Assembly (NCBI GenBank): GCA_031546805.1
Contig: JAVBJW010000053.1
Coordinates: forward strand, 1 to 5,838
Reading direction: 5' to 3'
Source of the DNA: Mesenet sp031546805
GTDB taxonomy: Bacteria; Pseudomonadota; Alphaproteobacteria; Rickettsiales; Anaplasmataceae
Length of the DNA: 5,838 bases
In this document: piece after piece, positions 5,253-5,838 of the stretch
How the letters are laid out: each line of letters begins with the position of its first letter
Numbering within the stretch: position 1 is the first letter of the stretch
Notes under the pieces: model-generated
What the model saw: only the letters and a program-made list of their open reading frames with translations
The model's database searches: none
Told to the model about the DNA's origin: nothing
Position numbers and translations under genes: made by a program

Positions 5253-5838
5253 ATGCCTGTCGGATATCCTTACAGCACAATTCGTGCTTATCTTAGAGAA
5301 GCTGAAGCTTTTGATATTTATGCTAATGATTTTCTTTTATTCTTGCGTCAAAAGCAATTTGATAGGTACAAATATAATCAGCATTTAGGAATATATGATG
5401 AAGCAATGCTTAGCTTAGATATAGGTAATCAGCATGTTAATGATTTACTACCAAAAATGCAGGAAATTATATTAAGTAATTTAGGCAAAAAAAGTGTTAA
5501 GCTTAATATTATAAGTGAAAATAATAGAGTGGTTGCACTACAGTATTATCTAGGAAATAGGAAATCACACTTTAGCGTGCTTAATACCAGTTTAAACATT
5601 TTATTTGCAAAAGCTGCGTATAGTTTTAATTTAAATAAAATTATAAAGACTGTAAAAACTACAATTAAGTATGACAACAATGCTATTATAAGTAATGATC
5701 TACAATCTCAAGAAGTAATTATTAATAAAGAAGGAAAGAAAATAGATTACTTACAAGCGGAATATGGAGAGGGTTTCCATTCTATTGGAGTGATGCTCAA
5801 TCCAAAGCACACTTACTCCACTACCTATCAGCTTATTA
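5253..5838 (+). CDS. Hypothetical protein, N-terminal part, runs off the window
   Basis: I do not recognise the family. The frame is open from the ATG at 5253-5255 to the window edge, giving 195 residues with no stop, far longer than chance in such AT-rich DNA. It begins MPVGYPYSTIRAYLREAEAF, with a probable helical region rich in Tyr, Phe, Leu and Gln (about 10-80), then predicted strands around 81-120 including KSHFSVLNTSLNILF (104-118), a Lys/Asn-rich part, and YGEGFHSIGVMLNP (171-184). There is no signal peptide, membrane helix or cysteine in the visible part. A partial SD (AGG, 5240-5242) lies ten bases before the ATG. The same frame is open back to 5178, so the true protein may be longer or its 5' end may be lost through a frameshift. 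It follows the 401-residue membrane protein on the same strand. Confidence 0.7.
   Translation, partial: MPVGYPYSTIRAYLREAEAFDIYANDFLLFLRQKQFDRYKYNQHLGIYDEAMLSLDIGNQHVNDLLPKMQEIILSNLGKKSVKLNIISENNRVVALQYYLGNRKSHFSVLNTSLNILFAKAAYSFNLNKIIKTVKTTIKYDNNAIISNDLQSQEVIINKEGKKIDYLQAEYGEGFHSIGVMLNPKHTYSTTYQLI

Noticed and set aside
5253..5838. Resemblance of KSHFSVLN and GEGFHSIGV to the catalytic-His strand of YopJ-family (C55) acetyltransferases
   Set aside because: The likeness is a few residues long, occurs twice, and the visible part contains no cysteine, so the catalytic arrangement cannot be seen.

Overview
The window reads as a piece of an intracellular alphaproteobacterial genome of the order Rickettsiales, most likely Wolbachia. 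This is inferred from the strongly AT-rich sequence, a magnesium-type HemB, an ankyrin-repeat gene of the short 33-residue-repeat kind common in Wolbachia, a tRNA with an encoded CCA end, long spacers, gene remnants, and small membrane proteins with eukaryote-like motifs. No database search was possible, so genus and family names rest on recognition alone.

Layout. Positions 1-873 (minus) hold hemB, which runs off the left edge and lacks its C-terminus. A tRNA-Val(UAC) follows at 987-1062 (plus). Beyond it the character changes from housekeeping to accessory. Positions 1063-1576 hold no intact gene, but 1279-1570 (plus) looks like a frameshifted coding remnant. A five-repeat ankyrin protein lies at 1577-2491 (minus). 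A good SD and a promoter-like pair sit inside the longer open frame that reaches 2599, so I place the start at 2491. Next comes a divergent pair: a small Cys-rich two-helix membrane protein with PPAY and LPSY motifs (2818-3489, minus) and a 401-residue two-helix membrane protein (3718-4923, plus). These two share a hairpin followed by a VITxQP segment and look like distant members of one family. The 329-base spacer at 4924-5252 is unusually open in one frame and may be a decayed 5' coding region. A new open frame starts at 5253 (plus) and runs off the right edge.

How the parts work together. hemB and the tRNA are core functions. The other genes are candidate host-interaction factors: an ankyrin scaffold protein and membrane-hairpin proteins, one with tandem motifs of the type that bind WW domains of Nedd4-family ubiquitin ligases. 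No secretion gene, transposase or recognisable phage structural gene is visible, so their delivery into the host is an inference.
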